Positions 1 through 7,575 of a DNA stretch of 13,938 nt are shown here, in pieces; the first letter of the stretch is position 1, and every line of letters begins with the position of its first letter. The notes beneath the pieces are model-generated. The model worked only from the letters and a program-made list of their open reading frames with translations. It made no database searches and had not been told where the DNA came from. This DNA comes from M3007 sp037130425. GTDB taxonomy: Bacteria > Bacteroidota > Bacteroidia > Chitinophagales > Saprospiraceae. A program made the translations under genes and the position numbers. The DNA lies in the NCBI GenBank assembly GCA_037130425.1, contig JBAXTB010000137.1:1-13938 (forward strand), in the 5' to 3' direction.

Positions 1-92
1 AGAAATTTGGTTAAATTCAAGTTCCGAAGGGCTGCATCGTTTATCTAAGGTTTTCCAAATCCATGAAAGGGCAAAATTATGTTGCGCTATGA

Positions 93-232
93 CTGATTGG
101 GGGATTTGGGTCGTTTTTTTATCGGGCGTTGCCCGATTCTGTTGATTACGCCCCGTTGGGGCTTCGAAAAACCCTAAGTCAACAACATAGCCCCAACGGG
201 GCGCAATCAACAAAATCGGGCAACGCCCGATT
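93..232. repeat. Palindromic repeat cluster, copy 1 (two inverted units)
   Basis: Two copies of one unit face each other. Each unit has hairpin A (ATCGGGC/GCCCGAT, 3-nt loop; 121-137 and 215-231), about 12 nt containing GTTGATT, then hairpin B (GCCCC/GGGGC, 3-nt loop; 150-162 and 190-202). The left unit is nearly the reverse complement of the right, including the loops (GTT versus AAC). An outer motif CTGATTGGGGGATTTGGG (93-110) recurs inverted beside copy 2 at 8793-8810. The right hairpin A shares its last base with the TAA stop of the oxygenase gene. There is no coding potential. Positions 1-92 show nothing I can name. The design resembles paired REP (BIME-like) elements; the family name and mobility are unknown. 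Confidence 0.8.
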
Positions 233-1217
233 ACAGCCCGCCTAAACACCCCGCATCATAACACCATTTCCCCAACCCTTTCCGCCGCCATTCGCTATCT
301 CCAAACCGAAACGGCGCCAAGGCCACACCCTGCGGCGCCACGCGATGCACATGCTCGGTTTCCGGCAAAGCCGTCCACACCGGCGCATCCGGCAACGCTT
401 TAATCTCCGCATCCATGGCCGGATTGATAAACACCGGCGCTGAAATCCGTTTACTTTGATGCGAAGGATTAATGACCCGATGCGGAGAAGCGCGCAATCG
501 TCCGCCGCTGATGATTTCAAGGAGTTCCCCCACATTTACAAACAAAGCATCGGGTATCGGGCGCGCTTCGGCCCAGGCGCCATCGGGTAAAAGCACTTCA
601 AGTCCGCCTGTATCGTCTTGCAATAAAAGCGTGAGTAGGCTCCAGTCGCAGTGCGGGGCCACGCCGGGCCGCACACCGCCGTCGGGTTGCGGGTAATAGC
701 AGATCAGTTTTAGTAAATGATACGGCGTTTCATTGGAAAGCCCTTCAAAATAATCGGGCGTTTGGCCCAGACCTTCGGCGATGAGTGCCAGCAATTCCGC
801 GCCCAAACGCCCGGCATCTTCCAAAAAGCCAAGCACCGTTTCCCGAAACAACGGCGATTCCGGCCATAAATTCGGACCGATTAAGGGCTGATAATCAGGC
901 ATTTCCGCAAACGCCGGCGTTTCCGCAAGTTCCTGCCCGAAATGCAGTTGTTCCCGCCAGTCCCGCGCGTTTTTCATTTGGGAATAGCCCCGGTGATGCG
1001 CCGAGTTCCGGATATGCATTTGATTTTTAAGCGTTTCCGGCAACTGGAAAAACCAATCGGCTTGTTGCAACAACGCCGCGCAACGTTCGGGGGAAATGCT
1101 GTGGTTGTACACATAAAAACTGCCGTGTTGCGCGCAGGCTTCCATCAGGTCGCGCAGGAGCGTCGTGCGGGCAGGCGTGTGCAGCTGCGCAAGGTCAAAT
1201 ACCGGAATTTGGATCAT
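231..1217 (-). CDS. 2-oxoglutarate/Fe(II)-dependent oxygenase, isopenicillin N synthase-like
   Basis: This is a cytosolic non-haem iron oxygenase of the isopenicillin N synthase/2OG-Fe(II) superfamily (DIOX_N plus 2OG-FeII_Oxy), which couples 2-oxoglutarate decarboxylation to substrate oxidation. With 328 residues it has typical family length. The start ATG at 1217 places the usual IPVFDL strand at residues 5-10. An in-frame ATG at 1259 would add 14 residues and deepen the overlap with the upstream gene. The iron triad is visible as H189-x-D191 (PHCDW) and H246 (SPHRV), and the 2OG-binding R-x-S is R257/S259. A GxLLEIISGG-type segment precedes the distal His, as in the family. The first 23 bases overlap the end of the deoxyribosyltransferase-like gene, so the two are probably co-transcribed and translationally coupled. 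The stop codon lies at the edge of a palindromic repeat. The substrate cannot be read from the sequence. Confidence 0.9.
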   Translation of the reverse strand: MIQIPVFDLAQLHTPARTTLLRDLMEACAQHGSFYVYNHSISPERCAALLQQADWFFQLPETLKNQMHIRNSAHHRGYSQMKNARDWREQLHFGQELAETPAFAEMPDYQPLIGPNLWPESPLFRETVLGFLEDAGRLGAELLALIAEGLGQTPDYFEGLSNETPYHLLKLICYYPQPDGGVRPGVAPHCDWSLLTLLLQDDTGGLEVLLPDGAWAEARPIPDALFVNVGELLEIISGGRLRASPHRVINPSHQSKRISAPVFINPAMDAEIKALPDAPVWTALPETEHVHRVAPQGVALAPFRFGDSEWRRKGLGKWCYDAGCLGGL

Positions 1218-1989
1218 GCGTGAGCTCGGAATGTGGGTTAAAAATGAGTTTTCCATCAAAGCGAAATTGCTCGCGCAGTTCGTGTTCTTCCCAGGTTAAA
1301 GCGGCTTTGAGCAGCGTGCGCAGTACCTCGCTTTCGGTCGCAAACGGGTCGATGAGCCAGGTGCGGCCGGTCATGGGTTCGGGCAGGCCGTTGAGGATAT
1401 TGATTTCCGTTTTTTGAATTTGAACTGTCAGTTGCTCGCCGATTTGGCCGCATAAAAAGGTAAAATCAGGCAAATGCACGCGTTTTACAAGTATTTCCAA
1501 GGCAGCCACGTCGAGTTTTTGCCGCGCTTTTAAAGCCAGTTCAACGGCATAATGCGCGGCATCTGCAATGGAATCAAATACCGGAATCCGGTGCTCTTCA
1601 GCCATCGCGCGCAGGAACACCCGGCCCCGGTTGAGGTCGTCAATTTCGCGCGGGTCGCAAGGCTGATCGCGTTCAAAGCGGGCCGAATACGGAATGTCCG
1701 TAAGCGCCAGCGCCAGTCCGCCGCCCTGCCCGATGCGGTAGGCTGTTTCGCCGATGCTGGCCACGCCGCGGGTTTGTTCGTTGAGCACAAACAACCAAAC
1801 GGGCGCCTGGGATTTCACCTCCATTTCAAGGTATTGATGCGCGGGCGTCCAGGCGCCGGGCGCCATTTGTGGGTTAAAATAACGCACACCGGCTTGTTCC
1901 AAAATCGGGATGGCGATGTCTTTGCGCCAGGTTGTGACGCCGCAAGCGCCGCCGAGGAAGACTTCGTAAGTGGTAGTTTCAATTGGCAT
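1195..1989 (-). CDS. Nucleoside 2-deoxyribosyltransferase-like protein
   Basis: This 264-residue protein matches the nucleoside 2-deoxyribosyltransferase-like family (Nuc_deoxyri_tr2 type) in its first ~150 residues. Visible signatures are VFLGGACGVTTWR (10-22), YFNPQ (37-41), the EMEVKSQAPVWLFVLN helix-strand (55-70) and a Gly/Ser loop SIGETAYRIGQGGG (78-91). Characterised relatives transfer deoxyribose between bases or hydrolyse nucleosides and nucleotides. The exact reaction here is unknown, and I cannot assign the catalytic Glu with certainty. Residues ~155-264 form a second region, ending in a segment around REQFRFDGKLIFNPH, that I do not recognise. There is no signal peptide, so it is cytosolic. 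It is the first gene of a two-gene unit with the overlapping oxygenase. The start is ATG at 1989; I saw no clean TAnnTTTG element upstream. Confidence 0.82.
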   Translation of the reverse strand: MPIETTTYEVFLGGACGVTTWRKDIAIPILEQAGVRYFNPQMAPGAWTPAHQYLEMEVKSQAPVWLFVLNEQTRGVASIGETAYRIGQGGGLALALTDIPYSARFERDQPCDPREIDDLNRGRVFLRAMAEEHRIPVFDSIADAAHYAVELALKARQKLDVAALEILVKRVHLPDFTFLCGQIGEQLTVQIQKTEINILNGLPEPMTGRTWLIDPFATESEVLRTLLKAALTWEEHELREQFRFDGKLIFNPHSELTHDPNSGI

Positions 1990-2125
1990 GGGTACAGTTT
2001 TATGCTACATTCCACTGCAACAGGTTTTGTGTAAATGAGGTTAAACAATCAAATCCGATTGCTTTGGCGTAAAAAAGCGAAAATTAAAACATCGTTCTGT
2101 AATGGGGCGGCACTGCATCGGCGAA

Positions 2126-2159
2126 TTGCTTAAAATTCAAGACCGACTTGCTACATTTG
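2126..2159 (+). promoter_or_regulatory. Bacteroidota-type promoter of the amidohydrolase gene
   Basis: TACATTTG at 2152-2159 matches the Bacteroidota -7 consensus TAnnTTTG exactly. A TTG at 2126-2128 lies 23 nt upstream, at the long end of the usual -33 spacing. Transcription would begin near 2165, leaving a leader of about 12 nt before the ATG at 2177. This argues that the in-frame ATG at 2102 is not used. Confidence 0.6.
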
Positions 2160-2176
2160 CTCAAAATTGTTCTGCC

Positions 2177-5100
2177 ATGATGCCTTCGTCCGGTTTTATC
2201 CGCCGTTTTTTACCTGCTTTTTTGCTGTTTGCGTTTGTCGGCGCGGTGTCGGCCCAATCGACCTTCCCGGTGCCCGCGCCGTCCGATGCGCGCGAGGGTT
2301 TGTACGCCTTTACCAATGCAGTCATTTACACCGATTACAAAACCCGCATTGAAGGCGCAACGCTGCTGATTCGCAAGGGCAAAGTGGAGGCTTGCGGACT
2401 GAATGTGGCGGTTCCCAAAGACGCGGTGGCGGTTGATTGCAGCGGCAAAACAATTTACCCGGCCTTTATTGATATTTACGCCGCCGGTTACGGTTTGGCT
2501 GCCGCGCCGCAACCCACGCCCAGCGTTGGCCCTACGCCCGGCCCCAACGCAATACGGCTCAGCCAGCCACGCACTGGCGCTTACGCCTGGAACGACGCCC
2601 TGCGCACCGATTTTGACGCCGTAGATGCCTACGTGTATGACAGCAAATCCGCCGAAGAGTGGCGCAAACTCGGCTTTGGCGCGCTGCTCAGTTTCCGGGC
2701 CGATGGAATCTCGCGCGGCACGGGCGCCCTGCTCGCACCCACGGATACGCGCGAGCACGAGAATATCCTGCGCGGCAAAACGGCGCATTTCCTGTCCTTC
2801 CGCAAAGGCAGCAGCGCCACCAGTTTCCCTACCTCGCTCATGGGCTGCATCGCGCTCCTGCGCCAGACTTACCTCGACGCCCAATGGTACAAAACAGAAG
2901 GCTACAAGGAGGAAAAAAATCTCTCGCTCGACGCCTGGAACAACCTGCAAACGCTGCCCCAGATTTTTGAAGCCTCCGACAAACTTGATGTGCTGCGCAT
3001 TGCGCGTTTGGGCCAAGAATTCAACATGAAATACATCGTCAAATCGGCGGGCGACGATTACCAGCGCCTGGATGAAATAAAAGCCACCGGGCAGCCGATG
3101 ATTGTGGGCCTTAATTTTCCCGAAGCCTACGACGTGCGCGACCCGTTTGACGCTGAAAATATTGCCCTGCGCGACCTCCGCCACTGGGAATTGGCGCCGT
3201 CCAATCCTGGACGTATTGAAGCGGCGGGTATTCCCTTTGCCCTCACGGCCGGCGATTTGAAAGACAAAAGCAAGTTCTGGGAACAACTGCGCAAAGCCAT
3301 CGAAAACGGACTTACGGAAGCGGGCGCGCTCAAAGCGTTGACTTACCAACCTGCGCAATTCATCAATGCCTACGACGTGGTGGGCAGCCTGGAACCGGGC
3401 AAAACGGCGAATTTTATCGTGTGTACGGGCAATGTATTCAAGGCGGAAAGCAAAATTTACCAAAGTTGGGTAAAAGGTCGGCCGCTGGTCATCAAAGATC
3501 CGGCGGATGTTTTGCCTGTTGATTTTCCCGGCGAATACCGGCTCACGTTGGGCGCCGACAAAACTTATCCGCTCTTTTTTAAAGGCAAAGCAGAAGCGCC
3601 CGACGCGTATTTGCTTATGGGCGCCGACACAACCAAACGCACCAAAATAACCCTGGCTTTTGAAAACGGCTTGCTCAGTTTGTCTTTTGCGGCTGATTCT
3701 TCAAGTAAAACCACGATCCGGCTCACGGGCGCGTTGGCGGGCGGTAATTTAGCCGGTCAGGGCAAGGACGCCGAGGGCAACTGGATTGCTTGGCAGGCCA
3801 CAAAAGTGAAAAGTATAGAAGACGGGCCGGTAAAACCAAGTTCGGCAAAAACGCAACAAACGGGCGATTTAACTTATCCATTTACGACCTTTGGCTGGAA
3901 AGAACGACCCAAAGCCGAAACCTTTATTGTGCGCAACGCTACTGTTTGGACCAATGAAAAAGACGGCATTTTACAAAACACGGACGTGCTGGTTTCTGCC
4001 GGGAAAATTCAAAAAATTGGTACAAAACTGCCCAAAACTGAAGGTGTTTTGGAAATAGACGGCTCCGGGAAATTCCTCACGTCGGGCATCATCGACGAGC
4101 ACTCGCACATTGCGGCGGCGCGTTCCATCAACGAAAGCGGCCAGGAATCGAGCGCCGAGGTGCGCATCGGCGACGTGCTGGATTCGGAGGATATTGATAT
4201 TTACCGCCAATTGGCCGGGGGCGTTACGTCCAGCCATATCCTGCACGGTTCGGCCAACCCGATCGGCGGCCAAACGCAACTGATTAAATTGCGCTGGGGT
4301 TTTGCGCCAGAAGAACTGAAATTCCAAAACTGGCCCGGTTTTATCAAATTTGCCTTGGGCGAAAACGTAAAACAGTCGAACGGCGGCGACGGCAGACGCT
4401 ACCCGCAAACGCGCATGGGCGTGGAACAAACTTACGTGGATTATTTCACCCGCGCCCAGGACTACAAACGCCTGAAAGCATCGGGCAAACCATACCGCCG
4501 CGACCTGGAATTAGACGCACTGGCTGAAATCCTCGACGGCAAACGTTTTGTGACCTGCCACTCCTATGTGCAATCTGAAATTACGATGATGATCCGCGTG
4601 GCCGAGCGTTTCGGGTTCCGGCTTAACACGTTTACCCACATTTTGGAAGGCTACAAAGTGGCCGATAAAATGGCCAAACACGGTGCCGGCGGCAGCACTT
4701 TCAGCGACTGGTGGGCCTACAAATACGAGGTATCTGAAGCCATTCCTTCGAATGCCAAGATCATGACCGACCAGGGCGTTACCGTGGCCATCAATTCCGA
4801 CGATGAAGAAATGGCGCGCCGCCTGAACCAGGAAGCCGCCAAATCGGTCGGTTACGCCCACATGTCGGAAGCGGATGCCTGGAAAATGGTGACGCTGAAC
4901 CCAGCCAAACTGCTGCACGTGGACGACCGCGTGGGCAGCATCAAAACCGGCAAAGACGCGGATCTGGTGCTTTGGAGCGATAACCCGCTTTCCGTGTACG
5001 CCCGCGCGGAAAAAACCTGGGTGGACGGCATCAAGTTTTACGATGGGGAGGAAGATGCGCAGCGCCGTATTTGGGTGAAACAGGAACGCAACCGTTTGAT

Positions 5101-5200
5101 CCAAAAAATGTTAAATGCCAAGAAGGGAGACGGGCCGGGCGGAATGCCGACGCCGGGGAAGAAGAAGTATCATTGTGATAGTGCTGAGGATGAGGGGTAA
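2177..5200 (+). CDS. Exported protein with two tandem amidohydrolase domains
   Basis: With 1007 residues it carries a clear signal peptide (RR at 9-10, hydrophobic core 11-25, likely cleavage SA|QS after 26), so it is exported to the periplasm or outer envelope. An imidazolonepropionase-like amidohydrolase domain spans about 37-430. A beta-rich linker (about 445-560) follows, then a second domain (about 582-990). The second has the metal set: H642-x-H644 in IDEHSH, H795, H821 and D875 in NSDDE, plus the closing NPAKLL...GSIKTGKDADLVLW segment. The first keeps the fold ends (AREGLYAFTNA..., GSLEPGKTANFIV) but its FIDxHxH site reads FIDIYAA, with Y101 and A103, so it is probably non-catalytic. 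Cyclic amides or peptides are plausible substrates; none can be assigned. The ATG at 2102 would hide the signal peptide behind 25 residues and lies upstream of the promoter. The tail is Lys/Gly-rich. The stop codon abuts the repeat element starting at 5201. Confidence 0.9.
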   Translation: MMPSSGFIRRFLPAFLLFAFVGAVSAQSTFPVPAPSDAREGLYAFTNAVIYTDYKTRIEGATLLIRKGKVEACGLNVAVPKDAVAVDCSGKTIYPAFIDIYAAGYGLAAAPQPTPSVGPTPGPNAIRLSQPRTGAYAWNDALRTDFDAVDAYVYDSKSAEEWRKLGFGALLSFRADGISRGTGALLAPTDTREHENILRGKTAHFLSFRKGSSATSFPTSLMGCIALLRQTYLDAQWYKTEGYKEEKNLSLDAWNNLQTLPQIFEASDKLDVLRIARLGQEFNMKYIVKSAGDDYQRLDEIKATGQPMIVGLNFPEAYDVRDPFDAENIALRDLRHWELAPSNPGRIEAAGIPFALTAGDLKDKSKFWEQLRKAIENGLTEAGALKALTYQPAQFINAYDVVGSLEPGKTANFIVCTGNVFKAESKIYQSWVKGRPLVIKDPADVLPVDFPGEYRLTLGADKTYPLFFKGKAEAPDAYLLMGADTTKRTKITLAFENGLLSLSFAADSSSKTTIRLTGALAGGNLAGQGKDAEGNWIAWQATKVKSIEDGPVKPSSAKTQQTGDLTYPFTTFGWKERPKAETFIVRNATVWTNEKDGILQNTDVLVSAGKIQKIGTKLPKTEGVLEIDGSGKFLTSGIIDEHSHIAAARSINESGQESSAEVRIGDVLDSEDIDIYRQLAGGVTSSHILHGSANPIGGQTQLIKLRWGFAPEELKFQNWPGFIKFALGENVKQSNGGDGRRYPQTRMGVEQTYVDYFTRAQDYKRLKASGKPYRRDLELDALAEILDGKRFVTCHSYVQSEITMMIRVAERFGFRLNTFTHILEGYKVADKMAKHGAGGSTFSDWWAYKYEVSEAIPSNAKIMTDQGVTVAINSDDEEMARRLNQEAAKSVGYAHMSEADAWKMVTLNPAKLLHVDDRVGSIKTGKDADLVLWSDNPLSVYARAEKTWVDGIKFYDGEEDAQRRIWVKQERNRLIQKMLNAKKGDGPGGMPTPGKKKYHCDSAEDEG

Positions 5201-5202
5201 CC

Positions 5203-5414
5203 CCCGGCCCCTGAAGGGGAGTACATTGCAAGTGGTTGATAATCTGCGCGTTATCCAGCGGAACAGAATCCTGTTATCGGCAGAGATCTAGTTTTTTTCT
5301 TCAAAAAAACGTTTCAAGAACAAATAAAAATCAAGGTTCACCCAAAATCTTTAGTACCATAAACACCTGATTGTTAATCACTTGCGATGTACTCCCCTTC
5401 ATGGGTCGGGGGCC
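5203..5414. repeat. MITE-like element with imperfect terminal inverted repeats
   Basis: The left arm at 5212-5240 (TGAAGGGGAGTACATTGCAAG...) reappears inverted at 5373-5401 with about 25 of 29 positions matching. Both arms are flanked outside by C/G runs (CGGCCCC left, GGGTCGGGGGCC right). The 132-nt interior has no open reading frame. It contains a perfect 8-bp A/T hairpin, GTTTTTTT/AAAAAAAC with loop CTTC (5291-5310), which could also act as a terminator. The block begins directly after the TAA of the amidohydrolase gene. It may be a small non-autonomous mobile element or a pair of inverted intergenic repeats. I could not make out target-site duplications. The rest of the 5201-5518 gap is A-rich leader. 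Confidence 0.6.
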
Positions 5415-5480
5415 GAACAAGCAAAGCACAATAATCCACTCCAACAAAACAAAATTCCTTTAAGGGGACAATGTAAAATT

Positions 5481-5518
5481 AAGATCAAGTTCAAAATCAA
5501 AAATAAAATCAAAATCAA
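5481..5518 (+). promoter_or_regulatory. A-rich leader with repeated ATCAAAA motif
   Basis: The 38 bases before the DinB-like start contain no G after position 5489 and repeat ATCAA/ATCAAAA motifs. There is no Shine-Dalgarno sequence. An A-rich, unstructured leader is the usual translation signal in Bacteroidota, so this probably serves initiation. No TAnnTTTG promoter was found for this gene. Confidence 0.4.
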
Positions 5519-6007
5519 ATGAATACCGAATTAGTCGTAAAAATCGCCCTCAACAGTTGGAACTTTGAGTACAACCGCTTCAAAAAACTGCTCGACAAAA
5601 TTTCCAACGAGCAATTGTTGAAAGAAGTAGCGCCGGGCAAAAACACCGGCATTTACCTGTTTGGGCATTTAACCGCCGTAGCAGACGCGATGCGCCCAAT
5701 GTTCGATTTAGGCCCGGCTTTATTCCCGGAACTTGGACTTCCGTTTGTTTCCACGCCGGATAAATCTGGTCTGGAATTCCCAACGCCAGACGCCTTGCGC
5801 GCGATGTGGGCGCAGGTGTTGGAAAAATCCAACGCCGATTTTCAAAATATGCCGGCGGAAGATTGGTTCAAACGCCACAGCATGGTATCAGAAGAGGATT
5901 TTGCAAAAGAACCGCACCGCAATCGTTTCAGCGTATTGTTGAGCCGGACAATTCACCAAGCCTACCATGCAGGGCAGGTGGCTTTACTGGTAGAAAAAAC
6001 TGCGTAA
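5519..6007 (+). CDS. DinB-family four-helix metalloprotein
   Basis: This 162-residue protein fits the DinB/DUF664-like fold, a four-helix bundle binding one metal through three histidines. The triad is visible as H50 (FGHLT, helix 2), H146 and H150 in HQAYHAGQ near the C-terminus, the classic DinB spacing. The family includes thiol-dependent S-transferases that use bacillithiol or mycothiol, and many damage- or stress-linked proteins of unknown reaction, so only the fold can be called. There is no signal peptide. The gene stands alone between the inverted-repeat element and a convergent glycosyltransferase gene only 12 bases away, which leaves no room for a separate terminator. Confidence 0.85.
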   Translation: MNTELVVKIALNSWNFEYNRFKKLLDKISNEQLLKEVAPGKNTGIYLFGHLTAVADAMRPMFDLGPALFPELGLPFVSTPDKSGLEFPTPDALRAMWAQVLEKSNADFQNMPAEDWFKRHSMVSEEDFAKEPHRNRFSVLLSRTIHQAYHAGQVALLVEKTA

Positions 6008-6019
6008 TACACTGAGCGC

Positions 6020-7447
6020 TTATTTCGCGACCGGCGGGGTAGTCTGGTAAATCTGAAACTCACTGTCTTCGTACAATTTCGGAAACGCCAAACTATCCTG
6101 CCAGCGGGAACGCTCAATCACAAGGTATTTCATACCCACCGTGCTTTCCCCCGATACCCATGCTGCATCTTTCATCCGGTCCGTCACCGTCCAACCGCGA
6201 CGATGCGCGGCGTACATCATGGTGGGACTGCCTTCGAGGTTATTCACCAGAATGCGCGCGTCTTTGGGCACGTATTGGTCTACGATTTTTTCCAGTTTGC
6301 AAAACTTTTGATCTTGCCACGGAATGAAAAAGTCGTATTTGTGCTTGTAAACAGCCTCTATAGCGATCAACAGCAATATCGTCGCCGCAATCCACTTATT
6401 CCGAATGGTTTTATCCAGCCCATAGCCCGCCAAAAGGCTCATCATGGGCACGAAAGGGATGACGTAATACGCATGACCCGAAAAAGTGCCGCCGGATTTT
6501 AACATATACCCAATCACAAGGACAACAGAGGCTAAAAAAGTGGCGATCAGAGCCTTATTTTTATGCCAAAATATGAGACCCAGGCCGATTACACAAAACA
6601 AAAAGGCTATTTGGCTCGTCAGTGCAATGGGGTAAAACCGTTCGCGGGTTTCAACCGACATAGCCTTAATCTGCTGCCAGCCTTCTGCCAGACTCGTTGG
6701 AAAGAAAAGTGGAAACCCTTGCGTTTTAACCGTTATCGGTACCCAAATAAAATACCAAGCGGCCATCACCGCTACGGCCAATAACCCGGCCGTCGACAAT
6801 TTTATTTTTGACGTTTTGTCTGCCTCCCCAAACAAAACCGGGCTTACCATCAAGGCCATTGCGCAAGCTGCCGGCATTTTGCTCAACATACCCAAGGCCG
6901 ACAACAGGAAAAACAGGGCCAATTGCCAGGACTTTTTTTCCTCCAAAAAACGACAGCCCGCGTACACGCCCATAATGACCAAGGAAACAGCAAACACATC
7001 GGGCATCCCTTTGCGCGCATACATAAAGGCCACCGAAACGCCGAACATCACCGTGGCAGATAAGGCCGCAAATGGGTTGGTAAGGCGTGTGCAAACTTTA
7101 GAAAACGCAAGCAAGCCCAAACTGCAAACTAGCAGGTTGAACAAGCGAAAACACCAGTTTTGCTGCCCAAATACCTTCCAAAGCAAGGCAATGCCATAAT
7201 TAAACAAGGGAAATTCCTGCGCAAGAATGCCCTCCCGACTATCGCAAATAATTGTACGCGGTTCAAAAAAATTGGAACTTACCTCCACATAATTACGCGC
7301 TACGCCTAAGGAAATTGCTTGGCGCCACGCATGATCGTCAAGCGGCGGAAGGTTGATATTCTCTAAACGAATCAGGAACAATACTAAAATCCAGAGTCTA
7401 ACATCTAAAAGCCAATTAGGCGGCGTAATACTTTTTGTAAAATTCAC
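6020..7447 (-). CDS. Membrane glycosyltransferase, GT-C fold (PMT/ArnT-like, GT39 type)
   Basis: This 475-residue polytopic protein has a PMT_2/GT39-like layout. A first membrane helix (about 17-28) leads to an extracytoplasmic loop with the acidic motif D37-D38-H-A-W-R-Q, the position of the catalytic Asp in this superfamily. QEFPLFNY (77-84) and about 9-10 further hydrophobic helices follow. A soluble C-terminal region of about 110 residues comes next (from about FIPWQDQKF). Such enzymes move a sugar from a polyprenyl-phosphate carrier to lipid or protein on the outer face of the inner membrane. Donor and acceptor are unknown. The start is ATG at 7447. A TACATTTG element upstream suggests its own promoter rather than read-through from the WG-repeat gene. 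Confidence 0.88.
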   Translation of the reverse strand: MNFTKSITPPNWLLDVRLWILVLFLIRLENINLPPLDDHAWRQAISLGVARNYVEVSSNFFEPRTIICDSREGILAQEFPLFNYGIALLWKVFGQQNWCFRLFNLLVCSLGLLAFSKVCTRLTNPFAALSATVMFGVSVAFMYARKGMPDVFAVSLVIMGVYAGCRFLEEKKSWQLALFFLLSALGMLSKMPAACAMALMVSPVLFGEADKTSKIKLSTAGLLAVAVMAAWYFIWVPITVKTQGFPLFFPTSLAEGWQQIKAMSVETRERFYPIALTSQIAFLFCVIGLGLIFWHKNKALIATFLASVVLVIGYMLKSGGTFSGHAYYVIPFVPMMSLLAGYGLDKTIRNKWIAATILLLIAIEAVYKHKYDFFIPWQDQKFCKLEKIVDQYVPKDARILVNNLEGSPTMMYAAHRRGWTVTDRMKDAAWVSGESTVGMKYLVIERSRWQDSLAFPKLYEDSEFQIYQTTPPVAK

Positions 7448-7538
7448 TGAAATAAGGGTTTTTAGGTAAAAAGTAAACTAATTACGATAACGAGGTGAAG
7501 GTAAGCCTTCGTGTGGCCTTCGTTTTTTATAAAACCTT

Positions 7539-7546
7539 CAAATGTA
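7539..7546 (-). promoter_or_regulatory. -7 promoter element of the glycosyltransferase gene
   Basis: On the minus strand this reads TACATTTG, an exact TAnnTTTG match, 29 nt past the stop of the WG-repeat gene. No TTG was found at the -33 distance, so only half the promoter is supported. The predicted leader of about 85 nt includes a small GAAGG/CCTTC hairpin around 7497-7510. Confidence 0.4.
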
Positions 7547-7575
7547 AAATATGGGCAAATCCGGCGATGTATTGC

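Noticed and set aside
231..1989. Anti-phage or nucleotide-depletion defence system based on the deoxyribosyltransferase-like gene
   Set aside because: No nuclease, sensor, toxin or mobile-element gene is adjacent, and the partner is a metabolic-type oxygenase. Nothing in the sequence supports defence.
1990..2101. Promoter for the deoxyribosyltransferase-like gene
   Set aside because: The closest minus-strand match is TAATTTTC, one base off consensus and over 80 nt from the start. It is too weak to list.
2210..3463. A 417-codon open frame on the minus strand inside the amidohydrolase gene, and another at 4511-5104
   Set aside because: Both are antisense to a protein with clear domains and a signal peptide. 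Their translations are low-complexity and Ala/Arg/Gly-rich, with no recognisable motif.
7497..7531. Intrinsic terminator GAAGG/CCTTC followed by a T run
   Set aside because: The T run is on the plus strand, where no gene ends. Read on the minus strand, where the genes run, it does not follow the stem.
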